DNA of 64,000 bases from Microbacterium schleiferi (GCF_020781975.1 NZ_JAJGNI010000003.1:293880-357879), one strand, 5' to 3'. Positions 27,441 to 42,133 are shown, numbered from the stretch's first letter. Numbers and translations are program-made. Notes: generated by a model not told the origin, from the sequence alone.

Positions 27441-28241
27441 ATGACACCCCGACTGGATGCCGAGCTCGCCGCTCGCGGCCTGGCGCGCTCGCGAACGCAT
27501 GCTGCGCGCCTGATCTCCGCGGGCAGCGTCACCGTCGACGGGCGCGGGGTGGTGAAGCCGTCAGCGGCAGTGGACGCGGCATCCGTCATCGAGGTAGCAG
27601 CCGAGGATCACTACGTCAGCCGTGGGGCGCACAAACTCGTCGCGGCGCTCGAGGCGTTCGGGGTGGACATCGCGGGCAGAGCTGCGCTGGACCTGGGTGC
27701 GTCAACCGGCGGGTTCACACAGGTGCTGCGGGAGCGCGGGGCAACGCCGGTCGTTGCCGTCGACGTCGGCCACGGACAGCTCGCGGCCGGCATCGCATCC
27801 GACCCCGAGGTCATCTCGGTCGAGGGGTTCAACGTGCGTTACATGGATGCCGAGACGCTGCGCTCGGCATCCGGCGTGGGACTCGAGCCTCGGATCGTCG
27901 TGGGGGACCTCTCCTTCATCTCCCTGAGCCATGTCCTTCCTGCGATCCGCCGCGTGGCGGCGGCGGATGCCGACATCGTCCTGCTCGTAAAGCCGCAGTT
28001 CGAGGTGGGGCGCACCGGCATCCGCGAAGGGGTCGTGACCGATGCAGCGCTGCGTTCCGAGGCCGTCATGGGGGTCCTGTGGTCGGCGTGGGACACGGGA
28101 CTCGGCACTCTCGGGGTGATTTCCTCCCCGATCGTGGGTACCCACGGCAACCTCGAGTACCTCGTGCATCTTGCCGCGTCGCGGGGGAGCAATCCGACAG
28201 AATGGATCAGCACGGTGAATCAGCTGACGGGAGCAGGATGA
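27441..28241 (+). CDS. tlyA: TlyA-family rRNA 2'-O-methyltransferase
   Basis: This 266-residue protein has an N-terminal S4 RNA-binding domain (residues ~1-60) followed by an FtsJ-like methyltransferase fold. The SAM-binding motif is LDLGASTGGFTQVL near residues 78-91. In mycobacteria TlyA methylates 16S C1409 and 23S C1920 and governs capreomycin sensitivity. The K-D-K-type catalytic set cannot be confirmed by eye. The stop overlaps the nadK ATG. Confidence 0.93.
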   Translation: MTPRLDAELAARGLARSRTHAARLISAGSVTVDGRGVVKPSAAVDAASVIEVAAEDHYVSRGAHKLVAALEAFGVDIAGRAALDLGASTGGFTQVLRERGATPVVAVDVGHGQLAAGIASDPEVISVEGFNVRYMDAETLRSASGVGLEPRIVVGDLSFISLSHVLPAIRRVAAADADIVLLVKPQFEVGRTGIREGVVTDAALRSEAVMGVLWSAWDTGLGTLGVISSPIVGTHGNLEYLVHLAASRGSNPTEWISTVNQLTGAG

Positions 28242-29157
28242 CCGACGAGGCGCGCAACATCCTCGTGGTCGCGCACGGGCGTCGACCTGACACGGTGGGC
28301 GCTGCTGCCCGTGTGATCGGCGCCCTGCGTGACGCGGGCGCAACACCAGTGCTCTCCTCCGACGACCGGGCTGAGCTCGACTCCGCGATACCGGGGCCGC
28401 TCGCGACCCTCGGTGCTGATGTCGCGGTAGCCGACATCGAGCTGGCGATCGTCCTCGGGGGCGATGGCACAATCCTGCGGGCCGCAGAACTCGTGCGCGA
28501 GGGCAGCGCCCCGGTTCTCGGGATCAACATGGGTCACGTCGGCTTCCTCGCCGAGATCGAGCGCGATGACATGGACGAGGCAGTCCGGCGGGTCATCGAC
28601 CGCGACTATACGGTCGAAGAGCGACTCGCGCTGCAGGTGCGGATCAAGGACCGCGACGAGCAGGTCATCTACGAGACGTGGGCGCTGAACGAGGCCACGG
28701 TCGAAAAGGCCAGCCGGGAGCGGATGCTCGAGGTCGTGATCGAGATCGACGGCCGGCCGCTGTCGTCGTTCGGCTGCGACGGCATCGTGGTGTCCACTCC
28801 GACCGGCTCGACCGCGTACAACTTCTCCGCCGGCGGTCCGGTGATCTGGCCGGGAGTCGAGGCGATCGCCGTCGTCCCGCTGTCGGCGCACGCGCTGTTT
28901 GCCAAGCCGCTCGTGATCGCGCCCGAGCACACCGTGGCCGTCGAGTTGCTCGAGCGCACGAACGGCACGGGCATCCTGTGGTGCGACGGCCGCCGCTCGC
29001 ACGATCTTCCGGCCGGGGCGCGCGTCGTCGTCCGCCGATCCGAGCATCCGGTGCGGCTTGCGCGCCTGCATCCCGCGTCGTTCACCGACCGGCTCGTCAA
29101 GAAGTTCCGCCTGCCCGTCGAAGGATGGCGCGGCCCGTCACCCGCCGCGGAGAGTTC

Positions 29158-29161
<4 letters not shown>
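28238..29161 (+). CDS. nadK: NAD kinase
   Basis: This 307-residue enzyme phosphorylates NAD to NADP. The diagnostic GGDGT is at residues 74-78, the glycine-rich CDGIVVSTPTGSTAYNFSAGG follows in the second domain (quoted here as STPTGSTAYNFSAGG). ATG 28238 overlaps the tlyA stop; an upstream in-frame extension only runs through tlyA. The stop overlaps the recN GTG. Confidence 0.96.
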
Positions 29162-33207
<4,046 letters not shown>

Positions 33208-33209
33208 GG

Positions 33210-34133
33210 ATGCAGCTCGATCGGGCCCTCGACGCGTACCTGCGCCACGTCACGATCGAGCGGGGGCTCTCGGCGCATACCGTGGCCGCGTATCGCCGCG
33301 ACCTCGGGCCATACTGGCAGTGGCTCGCAGGGCGCGGGATCGATGACTCTGCGCAGGTCACGGCGGCGCTCGTAACGGAGTTCATCGCCGAGCGCGCGGC
33401 ATCCGACCCGCCGCCAGCAGCCACGAGTCTTGCACGCCTGCAGTCGTCGGTGCGGGGGATGCATCGGTTCCTCGTTGTCGAGGGCATCGACCACGTCGAT
33501 CCGACGACGCACGTGCGGCCGCCGAAGATGCCCCGGCGCCTCCCGAAGGCGCTCACGATCGCCCAGGTCGAGTCGCTGCTGGCTGCTGCGGGTCCCGAGC
33601 CTGCGGCGGCAACACCCGGCGATCTCGTGGCGCTGCGGGATCGGGCACTTCTCGAACTGCTGTACGCGACGGGTGCGCGCGTGTCGGAGGCGGTAGGCCT
33701 CGATGTCGACGACGTGACCGATGGCGACATCCTGCGGGTGCGCGGCAAGGGCTCGAAGGAGCGCATCGTTCCCATCGGGTCGTACGCGCGGGCAGCGGTG
33801 GATGCCTACCTCACCCGGGCGCGTCCCGAGCTCGCCCGTCGCGGCAAGGCAAGCCCGCGGCTGTTCCTCGGGGCGCGCGGGGCGCCGTTATCGCGACAGA
33901 GCGCGTGGCTCGTAATCCAGGCCGCCGCCGAGCGCGCGAACCTCGAGGCGCATGTGTCGCCGCACACGCTGCGGCACTCGTTCGCGACCCATTTGCTGCA
34001 GGGCGGCGCCGACGTCCGCGTCGTGCAAGAACTCCTCGGCCATGCCTCGGTCGCGACGACGCAGATCTACACGCATGTCAGCGTCGACGCCCTGCGTGAT
34101 GTGTATGCGACGTCGCACCCTCGCGCGCGCTGA
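33210..34133 (+). CDS. xerD: Site-specific tyrosine recombinase XerD
   Basis: This 307-residue recombinase has an N-terminal SAM-like domain ([20 protein letters not shown] region, starting near residue 7) and a catalytic domain. The catalytic Arg is in [10 protein letters not shown], the HxxR in HTLRHSFA, and the nucleophile Tyr in TTQIYTHVS. It resolves chromosome dimers at dif and is not associated with the mobile element far downstream. The start lies two bases after the NUDIX stop. Confidence 0.95.
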   Translation: MQLDRALDAYLRHVTIERGLSAHTVAAYRRDLGPYWQWLAGRGIDDSAQVTAALVTEFIAERAASDPPPAATSLARLQSSVRGMHRFLVVEGIDHVDPTTHVRPPKMPRRLPKALTIAQVESLLAAAGPEPAAATPGDLVALRDRALLELLYATGARVSEAVGLDVDDVTDGDILRVRGKGSKERIVPIGSYARAAVDAYLTRARPELARRGKASPRLFLGARGAPLSRQSAWLVIQAAAERANLEAHVSPHTLRHSFATHLLQGGADVRVVQELLGHASVATTQIYTHVSVDALRDVYATSHPRAR

Positions 34134-34140
34134 GCAGGCC

Positions 34141-35088
34141 TCAGGACGACAGACGTTCCCGCCATGCTCGCGCGGTCTCGGCGAGGAGCTGGTCCCAGTT
34201 CGTCGGGCGGATGCCGAAGGTCTGCTCGGTCTCGGTGGCATCGACCTCGAAGGGCGCATCGAACTGATACAGCATTCCGTCCACTTCGCGAAGGAGCGGG
34301 ACGACGAGACCACCGGTCTTGAGCAGCCACCGCGGCACGACGCGTAGTCGCGGTTCGGGAGCGCCGACCGCCGCGCTCAGTCGCCGAAGCGCCTCGCGGA
34401 CGCTCACGGGCGGGTTCGAGGGCACGAGCCACGGTCTGCCCCAGGCCCGTTCGTCGCGGCCGAGCATTGCGAGGGTCCGTGCGACGTCGTCGATCGCTGT
34501 CCACGCGTGTGGCACATCAGGGTCGGCGAACACCGATGCGGGCTTGCCGGCGAGCGTCGACTGGGCGTACCTCGCGAGGAGCCCGCTGGCAACGGGGAGC
34601 GTCGGGCCGATGTAGTCCGAGGCGCGGGCCTCGGTGGCACGGATGCGGCCTGCCTCGTGTGCCGCGTGTGCTTCCTCCCACATCCGGGCCCGCAAAGCGC
34701 CCTTGTGATCAGTCGGATTCAGCGGCATCTGCGCGGTCATCGGCTCCGTGACGGGGCCGTAGCCGTACAGGTTCGACATCGTCACGAGCACGGCGCCGGT
34801 CGACTCGGCAGCGGTCAGGAGCGCCGACCCCAACGGCGGCCAGAGGCGTTCCCACTGCGTGTAGCTCCCCGGGTTCGCGCAGTTGTAGATCGCTGCCGCA
34901 CCGGAGGCGATGCGGGTGAGCGCCTCCGGGTCCGAAGCATCCGCGGCTATCGACCTGATGCCGTCGCCGCCAAGTTCACTGCCCGAGCGGGTGACGACGA
35001 TCACCGGTTCACCGTCGCCGGCGAGGATGCGCGCGAGAGACGACCCGACCGGGCCGGCTCCGACGATGACGTGGGGTGCGCTGGACAT
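34141..35088 (-). CDS. NAD-dependent epimerase/dehydratase family protein
   Basis: This 315-residue short-chain (extended SDR-like) protein begins with a nucleotide-binding motif IVGAGPVGSSLARIL. The active-site tyrosine normally in YxxxK is replaced or displaced (SNLYGYGPV then TDHKGALRARMWEE), so it belongs to the atypical group. Substrate unknown. It converges on xerD with only eight bases between the stops. TACACT lies six bases before the ATG, with no Shine-Dalgarno, so the transcript is probably leaderless. Confidence 0.82.
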   Translation of the reverse strand: MSSAPHVIVGAGPVGSSLARILAGDGEPVIVVTRSGSELGGDGIRSIAADASDPEALTRIASGAAAIYNCANPGSYTQWERLWPPLGSALLTAAESTGAVLVTMSNLYGYGPVTEPMTAQMPLNPTDHKGALRARMWEEAHAAHEAGRIRATEARASDYIGPTLPVASGLLARYAQSTLAGKPASVFADPDVPHAWTAIDDVARTLAMLGRDERAWGRPWLVPSNPPVSVREALRRLSAAVGAPEPRLRVVPRWLLKTGGLVVPLLREVDGMLYQFDAPFEVDATETEQTFGIRPTNWDQLLAETARAWRERLSS

Positions 35089-35094
35089 GGCCCG

Positions 35095-35100
35095 AGTGTA
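35095..35100 (-). promoter_or_regulatory. Probable leaderless promoter (-10) of the epimerase gene
   Basis: TACACT on the minus strand, six bases ahead of ATG 35088. Confidence 0.4.
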
Positions 35101-35148
35101 GGGCCGAACGCGCCCGGCACGCCTCGCGGTCGGTGAACGCTCGGTGAC

Positions 35149-35154
35149 TAGAAT
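35149..35154 (+). promoter_or_regulatory. Probable promoter (-10) of the parA-scpAB operon
   Basis: TAGAAT ends 11 bases before the ATG of the ParA-like gene, giving a very short or no leader. Confidence 0.4.
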
Positions 35155-35165
35155 CGATCAACGGC

Positions 35166-36068
35166 ATGGCGAAGTCAGGAGAGTCGGTGGCGGGCAGCAA
35201 ACGAGGCGCGAAGACGGACGCGGAGTCCGACATCCTCGGTCCCACCGGTCGCCCATATCGCGGGTTCGACACCCCTCCGCCGCTGTCGTCGCACGGTCCT
35301 GCCCGCGTGATCGCCCTGTGCAACCAGAAGGGCGGCGTCGGCAAGACCACGACGACGATCAATCTCGCTGCCTCGCTCGCGGACTACGGCAGGCGAGTGC
35401 TGGCCGTCGACTTCGACCCGCAGGGTGCGCTGTCGGCGGGTCTCGGCATCCCGACGCACGACATCACCACGATCTACGAGCTGCTGCTCGATCCCAAGCG
35501 CGACCCGCACGACGCGATCGTGAAGACGTCGGTGGAGGGGCTCGATGTCATCCCGGCGAACATCGATCTGTCGGCTGCAGAAGTCCACCTCGTCAACGAG
35601 GTAGCACGCGAGACGATCCTTGCCCGGGTGCTGCGCAAGGTGGCCGGGGAATACGACGTCATCCTCATCGACTGTCAGCCCTCGCTCGGACTCCTCACCG
35701 TCAATGCCCTCACCGCCAGCCACGGCGTGATCATTCCGCTGGAGTGCGAGTACTTCGCGCTGCGCGGGGTTGCCCTGCTCATCGAGACGATCGACAAGGT
35801 CCGCGATCGCCTGAACCCCGACATCCGTCTCGATGGGGTACTCGCGACCATGTACGACCCGCGCACGCTGCACTCGCGTGAGGTGCTCGAGCGCGTCGTC
35901 GAGGCGTTCGGCGATGACGTGCTGGAGACCGTGATCGGTCGCACCGTCAAGTTCCCGGACGCGTCGGTGTCGGGGATGCCGATCACGACGTTCGCTCCCG
36001 AACACGCCGCGGCGCAGGCCTATCTGCGGCTCGCGCGAGAGCTCGTCGCCCGTGGCGCCGTCGCCTGA
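35166..36068 (+). CDS. ParA-family ATPase (Rv1708/Soj-like)
   Basis: This 300-residue deviant Walker A ATPase has NQKGGVGKTTTTINLA near residue 53, VDFDPQGALS as the A' segment and DVILIDCQPSLG as Walker B. The ~45-residue N-terminal extension is hydrophilic. It is not the oriC-proximal ParA (no parB beside it) but the one that precedes scpAB in actinobacteria (Rv1708), likely linked to condensin function. scpA starts inside its last codons. Confidence 0.93.
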   Translation: MAKSGESVAGSKRGAKTDAESDILGPTGRPYRGFDTPPPLSSHGPARVIALCNQKGGVGKTTTTINLAASLADYGRRVLAVDFDPQGALSAGLGIPTHDITTIYELLLDPKRDPHDAIVKTSVEGLDVIPANIDLSAAEVHLVNEVARETILARVLRKVAGEYDVILIDCQPSLGLLTVNALTASHGVIIPLECEYFALRGVALLIETIDKVRDRLNPDIRLDGVLATMYDPRTLHSREVLERVVEAFGDDVLETVIGRTVKFPDASVSGMPITTFAPEHAAAQAYLRLARELVARGAVA

Positions 36069-37032
36069 GCCCTCGAGCGCGACGGATGCCGCTCCGGTGC
36101 CGTCAGACGAGAGCGGCAGTTCCGTGCATCCGCGGCGCATTGATGAGCCGCAGGTGCACGAAACTGCAGCACACGAGGGAACGGATGCCGCGCCCGGTGC
36201 CGCTGCGGATGCCGCGCCCGGTGCCGCTGCGGATGCCGCGGCCGAAGCAGACGGCGGGTTCCGCGTCACGCTCGATGTGTTCGATGGCCCGTTCGACCTG
36301 CTGCTGACACTCATCAGCAAACGCGAACTCGATATCACCGAGGTTTCGCTCAGCGAGGTCACCAACGAGTTCATCGCCCACGTGCGGGCGCTCGGCCCCG
36401 AGCACGACCTCGACGAGTCCTCGCAGTTCCTGGTCGTTGCCGCGACGCTCTTGGACATGAAGGTCGCAGGCCTACTGCCCCAGGGGGAGTTGGTGGATGC
36501 CGAGAGCGTCGCGCTGCTCGAGGCCCGCGATCTGCTCTTCGCCCGCCTCTTGCAATACCGCGCGTTCAAGGAGGTCTCGGCGTGGTTCGGGCGCAGCCTC
36601 CTGCGCGAGGACACACGTCACGCGCGCACGGTGCGGCTCGATGCGAAGTACCGGGATGCCGTCCCCGAACTCGTCTGGACGCTTTCACCGCAGGATTTTG
36701 CTGCGCTCGCGATGCTCGCCTTCGCGCCGAAGGAGATCCCGCAGGTCGGGCTCGACCATCTGCACGCGCCGTTGATCAGCATCCGGGAGCAGGCGGCTGT
36801 CGTGGTGACGCTGCTTCGAAACTCCGGATCGCTGAACTTCCGCGAGCTGATCGTCGGGGTGGACCAGCCGGGGATCGTGGTAGCGCGCTTCCTGTCGGTC
36901 CTCGAGCTGTACCGCCACGCGGCACTCTCATTCGAGCAGGTCGAACCCCTCGGCGAACTCACGCTGCGCTGGACCGCCGAGCGGTGGTCGGACGAGAACC
37001 TTGCGACACTGGGAGCCGACTATGACCGATGA
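36052..37032 (+). CDS. scpA: Segregation and condensation protein A (kleisin)
   Basis: This 326-residue kleisin bridges the SMC heads. The family core begins at FRVTLDVFDGPFDLLLTLI (about residue 67) and continues ISKRELDITEVSLSEVT. The first ~65 residues are an Ala/Pro/Asp-rich extension containing an exact 24-base tandem repeat (36184-36231) encoding DAAPGAAA twice and part of a third. The GTG start overlaps parA by 17 bases and is the only reasonable start. scpB overlaps its end by 11 bases. Confidence 0.93.
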   Translation: MAPSPEPSSATDAAPVPSDESGSSVHPRRIDEPQVHETAAHEGTDAAPGAAADAAPGAAADAAAEADGGFRVTLDVFDGPFDLLLTLISKRELDITEVSLSEVTNEFIAHVRALGPEHDLDESSQFLVVAATLLDMKVAGLLPQGELVDAESVALLEARDLLFARLLQYRAFKEVSAWFGRSLLREDTRHARTVRLDAKYRDAVPELVWTLSPQDFAALAMLAFAPKEIPQVGLDHLHAPLISIREQAAVVVTLLRNSGSLNFRELIVGVDQPGIVVARFLSVLELYRHAALSFEQVEPLGELTLRWTAERWSDENLATLGADYDR

Positions 37033-37606
37033 CACGACCTCGGACTTCGCTTCCGACATCACCCGCCGGCTTGAGGCGATCATGATGATCCTCGACGAGC
37101 CGCACAGCCTCGTGAGCCTTGCCGCGGCAGTAGGGGCGCCCGTGCCCGCCGTACGCCAGGCCATCGAGACCCTCGTCGCTGACTACGACGGTCTGACCGG
37201 CGGCCCCAAGCGCGGGTTCGAGCTGCGCGAGGTCGGCGGCGGCTGGCGGCTGTACGTACGGGAGGAGTTCGACGATCTCGTGAGCGACTTCGTCGGAACG
37301 CAGGCTCCGTCGCGGCTCTCGCAGGCTGCCCTCGAGACGCTCGCCGTCATCGCCTACAAGCAGCCCGTCACCCGCGGGCAAGTCGCGGCGATCCGTGCCG
37401 TCAATGTCGATTCGGTGGTGCGGACGCTCCTGTCGCGGGGTCTCATCACGGAGGTATTCACGGATCCCGACACCGGGGCGATCCATTACGGCACGACCGA
37501 TGCCCTGCTCGTGAACCTCGGGATCAACTCCCTTGATGAGCTGCCGCACATCTCACCCCTGCTCGATGACGGTGCAGACGGTTTCGCGGGGGAGTCGATC
37601 CGATGA
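37022..37606 (+). CDS. scpB: Segregation and condensation protein B
   Basis: This 194-residue protein has the tandem winged-helix fold of ScpB, with the conserved QAALETLAVIAYKQPVTR stretch and GLITEVF. It forms the SMC-ScpA-ScpB condensin. ATG 37022 is within the end of scpA. The stop overlaps the next ATG. Confidence 0.94.
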   Translation: MTDDTTSDFASDITRRLEAIMMILDEPHSLVSLAAAVGAPVPAVRQAIETLVADYDGLTGGPKRGFELREVGGGWRLYVREEFDDLVSDFVGTQAPSRLSQAALETLAVIAYKQPVTRGQVAAIRAVNVDSVVRTLLSRGLITEVFTDPDTGAIHYGTTDALLVNLGINSLDELPHISPLLDDGADGFAGESIR

Positions 37607-38442
37607 CGGCATCCGGATTCGAGTCAGAGGGCCCCGACGGCGTGCGCCTGCAGAAGGTGCTCGCCGGAGCCGGAGTAGCGTCGCGTCGTGTCTCAGAGCA
37701 GCTGATCGCGGCCGGGCGTGTTCGGGTGAACGGCCGCGTCGTGACCGAACTCGGGACGCGTATCGATCCGACCACGGACCTCGTGGATGTGGACGGGGTC
37801 GCCGTGCAGCTCGATGAGAGCAAGCGATATGTGGTGCTCAACAAACCGCGCGGCGTCGTCAGCTCGATGCGCGACGAGCGGGGCCGCCCGGATCTTCGCG
37901 AATACACGGCGGAATGGTCGGAGCGACTCTTCAACGTCGGACGCCTGGATGCCGATACCAGCGGACTGCTCGTCCTCACGAACGACGGTGAGTTGGCGCA
38001 CGTGCTCTCACACCCGTCGTTCGGGGTGACGAAGGTCTACATCGCCAAGGTCGAGGGGCGCGTCACGCCGCAGACGATCGCGCGACTCACACGTGGGATC
38101 ACGCTGGAGGATGGCCCGATAGCCGCCGACAAGGCGCGGCTGCTGTCGGCATCCGATGCCGGCGGTGGCTCGCTCGTGGAACTCACCCTGCACTCGGGCC
38201 GCAACCGCATCGTGCGACGGATGATGGCCGAGGTGGGTCATCCGGTCGTGGAGCTCGTGCGCCGCCAGTTCGGCCCGCTGCACCTGGGAAGCCTCCCGGT
38301 CGGGGCGGTGAGGGAGTTGACTACAGTAGAACGAGGCGCATTGCTGACTCTTGCGCGCCGCGAGGGTGACCCGCAGCAAGAGATCGCGCGCCACGAGGCT
38401 GACGACTCTTCGTCGCCCGATTCTCAGGAGACTTCCCCGTGA
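37603..38442 (+). CDS. 23S rRNA pseudouridine synthase, RluB/RsuA type
   Basis: This 279-residue enzyme has an N-terminal S4 domain (VRLQKVLAGAGVASRR) and a catalytic domain with the aspartate in GRLDADTSGLLVLTND. It belongs to the RsuA/RluB group (Rv1711-like) that modifies rRNA. The C-terminal ~25 residues are a charged tail. The start and stop both overlap neighbours. Confidence 0.92.
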   Translation: MTASGFESEGPDGVRLQKVLAGAGVASRRVSEQLIAAGRVRVNGRVVTELGTRIDPTTDLVDVDGVAVQLDESKRYVVLNKPRGVVSSMRDERGRPDLREYTAEWSERLFNVGRLDADTSGLLVLTNDGELAHVLSHPSFGVTKVYIAKVEGRVTPQTIARLTRGITLEDGPIAADKARLLSASDAGGGSLVELTLHSGRNRIVRRMMAEVGHPVVELVRRQFGPLHLGSLPVGAVRELTTVERGALLTLARREGDPQQEIARHEADDSSSPDSQETSP

Positions 38443-39572
38443 CGAGCCCCGATACGTCAGCCGTGGCAGGCGGTGATTCGCTGACCCCACGCGTCACCGG
38501 CACAGTGCGCGTCGTCGGTGCCGGTCTCCTCGGCGCCAGCGTCGGGCACGCGCTGCGGGCGCTGGGCGTGGATGTCGTGCTCGAGGATGCTTCGCCATCG
38601 CAACTGCGTCTCGCGATCGATTACGGCGCCGGACGCGCTGCCACACCCGCCGACGAGCCCACGCTCATCGTCGTCGCGGTTCCGCCGGATGTCGTCGCCG
38701 ACGTCGTCGAGCGGGAACTGCGCACGTTCCCGGCCGCCGTCGTGACGGATGTCGCGAGCGTCAAGCTCGAGCCGTTGCAGGAGCTGCAAGCTCGCGGCGT
38801 CGACCTCACGCACTACATCGGGTCGCATCCGCTGGCCGGTCGTGAGCGGGGCGGTGCGATTTCGGCGCGGGCCGACCTGTTCATCGGTCGCCCCTGGGTG
38901 GTCTGCCGTGACGGCAAGACCCCGGCATCCGACCTTGCCCTCGTCGAGGCGCTCGCGCTGGATCTCGGGGCGACCCCGATCGAGATGACTCCGGAAGACC
39001 ACGACCGCTCAGTGGCGCTGGTGTCGCACGTGCCGCAGCTGGTGGCGAGCCTGCTGGCAGGCCGGTTCACCGACGCCCCCGACGGGTCGCTGCGGCTCGC
39101 CGGTCAGGGCGTTCGCGACACCACCCGAATCGCCGCTTCGGCTCCCGAGCTCTGGGTGCAGATCCTGGCGGCCAATGCCGCCCCCGTCGTAGACATCCTC
39201 GACGCACTGTCGCAGGACCTTGCCGCCGTCGCCGAGGCGCTCCGCACGCCCGAGGCGCCGGGAGCTCGACGCGAGATCGCCGACACCATTCGCCGGGGCA
39301 ACGAGGGCGTGGAGCGCCTGCCCGGTAAGCACGGCCAGAACCGCCGCTTCGCGTCCCTCGTGGTGATGGTCGATGACACCGCCGGGCAACTCGGCCGCCT
39401 GTTCGGTGACCTGGGCGCGCTCGCGGTCAACGTCGAAGACTTCCGGCTGGAACACTCGCCGGGGGCCCCTTTCGGCCTCGCCGAAATCGCCGTCGCGCCA
39501 TCCGTGCTGCGCGACGCGACAGCCGGACTCGAGAAGCGCGGATGGAAGATCGCGAGCACCACCAATGACTGA
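38439..39572 (+). CDS. tyrA: Prephenate dehydrogenase
   Basis: This 377-residue NAD enzyme converts prephenate to hydroxyphenylpyruvate for tyrosine. The Rossmann motif [15 protein letters not shown] is near residue 25, and [11 protein letters not shown] and [13 protein letters not shown] are the substrate-site segments. The last ~75 residues form an ACT domain ([20 protein letters not shown]), a likely site of amino-acid feedback. The GTG start has AGGAG upstream and overlaps the preceding stop. The gene is inserted between the pseudouridine synthase and cmk relative to M. tuberculosis. Confidence 0.93.
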   Translation: MTSPDTSAVAGGDSLTPRVTGTVRVVGAGLLGASVGHALRALGVDVVLEDASPSQLRLAIDYGAGRAATPADEPTLIVVAVPPDVVADVVERELRTFPAAVVTDVASVKLEPLQELQARGVDLTHYIGSHPLAGRERGGAISARADLFIGRPWVVCRDGKTPASDLALVEALALDLGATPIEMTPEDHDRSVALVSHVPQLVASLLAGRFTDAPDGSLRLAGQGVRDTTRIAASAPELWVQILAANAAPVVDILDALSQDLAAVAEALRTPEAPGARREIADTIRRGNEGVERLPGKHGQNRRFASLVVMVDDTAGQLGRLFGDLGALAVNVEDFRLEHSPGAPFGLAEIAVAPSVLRDATAGLEKRGWKIASTTND

Positions 39573-40344
39573 TACCGCCCCCGAGGCTCTGGCCGCCGAC
39601 ACTGTCGCCGCAGACACCGCCGCGTCCGACGTCGTGATCGTCGCGGTTGATGGCCCTGCCGGCAGCGGCAAGTCCAGCGTGTCGAAGCAGGTGGCCCGCG
39701 CGCTCGGCTTCGGCTACCTCGACACGGGAGCGGCGTATCGGGCGCTCGCGTGGCACGCGTTGGCGCGCGAGGTCGACACCTCCGATGCCACTGCTGTGCT
39801 GGAAGCCGTCAGCGACTTCGACTTCCGCATTTCCCTGGACCCTGATGACTATTGGGTGCGATCGGGCGAGGTCGATGTGACCGAGGCGATTCGCGAGCAG
39901 CGGGTGACGGATGCCGTGAGCGGCGTCGCCCGCGTTCCGGCGATCCGACGAGCGATCAATGCGGCGTTCCGGCGGCTGGTTGCGGCATCCGGTCGTCCCG
40001 GGGTTGTCGTGGAGGGTCGGGACATCACGACCGTCGTCGCCCCGGATGCGCCGGCGCGGATCCTGCTGACCGCTGATCCCGCGGTTCGGGCTGCGCGACG
40101 CAGCGCCGAGATCAGCGGATCGACCGCGGCAGAGGTCGCGGAGGCGTTGCGGCGCCGCGATTCGTCGGACTCGAAGGTCGTGGACTTCCTGACCGCCGCT
40201 CCGGGCGTTGCCGTGGTCGATTCGACCGCGTTGGATTTCGACGAGACGGTGGCAGAAGTGCTCGCCGTCGCACGCCGGGAACTCGGGGGCGCCGCGCCAG
40301 TGGACCCCGACCGGGTAGCCCCGGGCGTGGAGGGGAAGGACTGA
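39565..40344 (+). CDS. cmk: Cytidylate kinase
   Basis: This 259-residue kinase phosphorylates CMP/dCMP. After a ~25-residue Ala/Asp/Thr-rich extension the P-loop [14 protein letters not shown] appears, followed by [13 protein letters not shown] and [17 protein letters not shown] 39565 overlaps the tyrA stop; longer frames upstream lie in tyrA. It precedes der as in most actinobacteria. Confidence 0.95.
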   Translation: MTDTAPEALAADTVAADTAASDVVIVAVDGPAGSGKSSVSKQVARALGFGYLDTGAAYRALAWHALAREVDTSDATAVLEAVSDFDFRISLDPDDYWVRSGEVDVTEAIREQRVTDAVSGVARVPAIRRAINAAFRRLVAASGRPGVVVEGRDITTVVAPDAPARILLTADPAVRAARRSAEISGSTAAEVAEALRRRDSSDSKVVDFLTAAPGVAVVDSTALDFDETVAEVLAVARRELGGAAPVDPDRVAPGVEGKD

Positions 40345-40346
40345 CC

Positions 40347-41882
40347 ATGAGCACCACTGGTGACGAGTTTGACGAGACCGCCGCGGGCGAGGACCACCTC
40401 GCCGATACTCTCGCGGACCTCGACGAGGAACTGGCGGAGTCGCGGGCAGCAGCGCTGCGAGCGACCCTCGATGACTACGACCTGGACGAGGATGACGCCG
40501 CGGTCCTCGCTGGGCTCGTGGCCGGTGAGGACGGCATCGAGTACCTGCCGGCGTTGCCGGTCGTCGCGATCGTCGGACGTCCGAACGTCGGCAAGTCGGC
40601 GCTCGTAAACCGCATCCTCGGGCGCCGCGAGGCAGTTGTCGAAGACACTCCGGGCGTGACACGCGACCGCGTGACCTACAAGGCCGAGTGGATGGACCGC
40701 CGGTTCACCCTCGTCGACACCGGCGGGTGGGAGCCTGACGCCCGTGGTATCGACCGGTCGGTGGCGGCGCAGGCCGAGGTGGCGATCGACCTCTCGGATG
40801 TGGTGCTGTTCGTGGTCGACGCGATGGTCGGGGCCACCTCGACCGACGAGCACGTCGTCAAGCTGCTGCGCAAGAGCGGCAAGCCCGTCTTCCTCGTCGC
40901 CAACAAGATCGATGACGCCCGTCAGGAGCCCGAGGCTGCCGCGCTGTGGAACCTGGGGCTCGGGGAGCCGCATCCGGTTTCCGCGATCCACGGCCGCGGG
41001 GTTGCTGACCTTCTCGACGAGATCATGAAGGTGCTGCCGGATGTCTCAGCCGTCGCCAAGCACGAGATCGGCGGGCCGCGCCGTGTCGCGATCCTCGGTC
41101 GCCCCAATGTGGGCAAGTCGTCGCTCCTGAACAAAGCTGCCGGCGAGGAGCGGGTCGTCGTCAACGAGCTGGCGGGAACCACGCGCGACCCGGTCGATGA
41201 GATCGTCGAGATCGGGGGGCGCCTGTGGACCTTTGTTGATACTGCCGGCATCCGTCGACGCGTACACCTGCAGCAGGGCGCCGACTTCTACGCCTCGCTT
41301 CGGACCTCAGCGGCGCTCGAGAAGGCTGAGGTCGCCGTCGTTGTGCTCGATGTCAGCCAGCCGCTCAGCGAGCAAGACGTGCGGATCATCGACCTGGTGC
41401 TGGAGTCCGGGCGAGCGCTCGTGCTGGCGTTCAACAAGTGGGACCTGCTCGCAACGCCCGAGCTCGAGAACCAGGACCGTCGCCGGCACCTCGAACGGGA
41501 GATCGAACAGGATCTCGCTCACGTGTCGTGGGCCCCCCGGGTGAACATCTCTGCCCGGACCGGCCGTCACCTCGAGAAGCTCGTGCCGGCGCTCGAGACG
41601 GCGCTGGAGTCGTGGGATCAGCGGATCCCGACCGGCAAGTTCAATGCCTTCCTGGCTGAACTCGTCGCAGAACACCCGCACCCGCTGCGCGGTGGCAAGC
41701 AGCCCCGCATCCTGTTCGGTACGCAGGCCGCGACGCGCCCGCCGACGTTCGTGCTGTTCACGACCGGATTCCTCGACCCCGGCTATCGCCGATTCATTCA
41801 GCGTCGCTTGCGCGAACTGTTCGGTTTCGAGGGGACGCCGATCGTGCTCAACATGCGAGTCCGCGAGCGTCGCCAGCGCTGA
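40347..41882 (+). CDS. der: Ribosome biogenesis GTPase Der
   Basis: This 511-residue protein has two tandem GTPase domains, with P-loops [12 protein letters not shown] (residues ~77-88) and [12 protein letters not shown], each followed by DTxG-type and NKxD-type motifs, and a C-terminal KH-like domain. It matures the 50S subunit. The ~68-residue acidic N-terminal extension is common in actinobacterial Der. GGAGGGGAAGGA precedes the ATG. Confidence 0.96.
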   Translation: MSTTGDEFDETAAGEDHLADTLADLDEELAESRAAALRATLDDYDLDEDDAAVLAGLVAGEDGIEYLPALPVVAIVGRPNVGKSALVNRILGRREAVVEDTPGVTRDRVTYKAEWMDRRFTLVDTGGWEPDARGIDRSVAAQAEVAIDLSDVVLFVVDAMVGATSTDEHVVKLLRKSGKPVFLVANKIDDARQEPEAAALWNLGLGEPHPVSAIHGRGVADLLDEIMKVLPDVSAVAKHEIGGPRRVAILGRPNVGKSSLLNKAAGEERVVVNELAGTTRDPVDEIVEIGGRLWTFVDTAGIRRRVHLQQGADFYASLRTSAALEKAEVAVVVLDVSQPLSEQDVRIIDLVLESGRALVLAFNKWDLLATPELENQDRRRHLEREIEQDLAHVSWAPRVNISARTGRHLEKLVPALETALESWDQRIPTGKFNAFLAELVAEHPHPLRGGKQPRILFGTQAATRPPTFVLFTTGFLDPGYRRFIQRRLRELFGFEGTPIVLNMRVRERRQR

Positions 41883-41900
41883 GGTTTCAGCGCGCCGCGC

Positions 41901-42080
41901 TCAGGCGCCGTCGGTCTTGGCCGGCGGCAGGTCCTGCAGGTGCGAGCGGTCGTCGCCCGGGTCGCCGGTGCCCTTGTCCGTTCCTGACTCGGCGTCGCCG
42001 AAGTCCCGGTCCTCCCACTGGCCGTGCGTTTCGCCGTTCTCTGGAGTCTCGATCATCTCGTGGTCGTGTTCGTTTCCCAT
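41901..42080 (-). CDS. Small acidic hypothetical protein
   Basis: A 59-residue, strongly acidic, hydrophilic protein (MGNEHDHEMIETPENGE start, QDLPPAKTDGA end). It sits between the stop of der and the end of nrdG on the minus strand. No Shine-Dalgarno is obvious and the frame stays open upstream, so the start is uncertain. Composition suggests a disordered soluble protein. It could be read through from nrdDG. Confidence 0.5.
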   Translation of the reverse strand: MGNEHDHEMIETPENGETHGQWEDRDFGDAESGTDKGTGDPGDDRSHLQDLPPAKTDGA

Positions 42081-42133
42081 GACGCCAGCCGAGCACTCGT
42101 GCGTCGGCGGTGCGAGGGTCTTGACAACGGCGG

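Noticed and set aside
33210..34133. Tyrosine recombinase as part of a mobile element
   Set aside because: Sequence and position (after pyrG-NUDIX, before parA-scpAB) match chromosomal XerD; no attachment sites or cargo are nearby.
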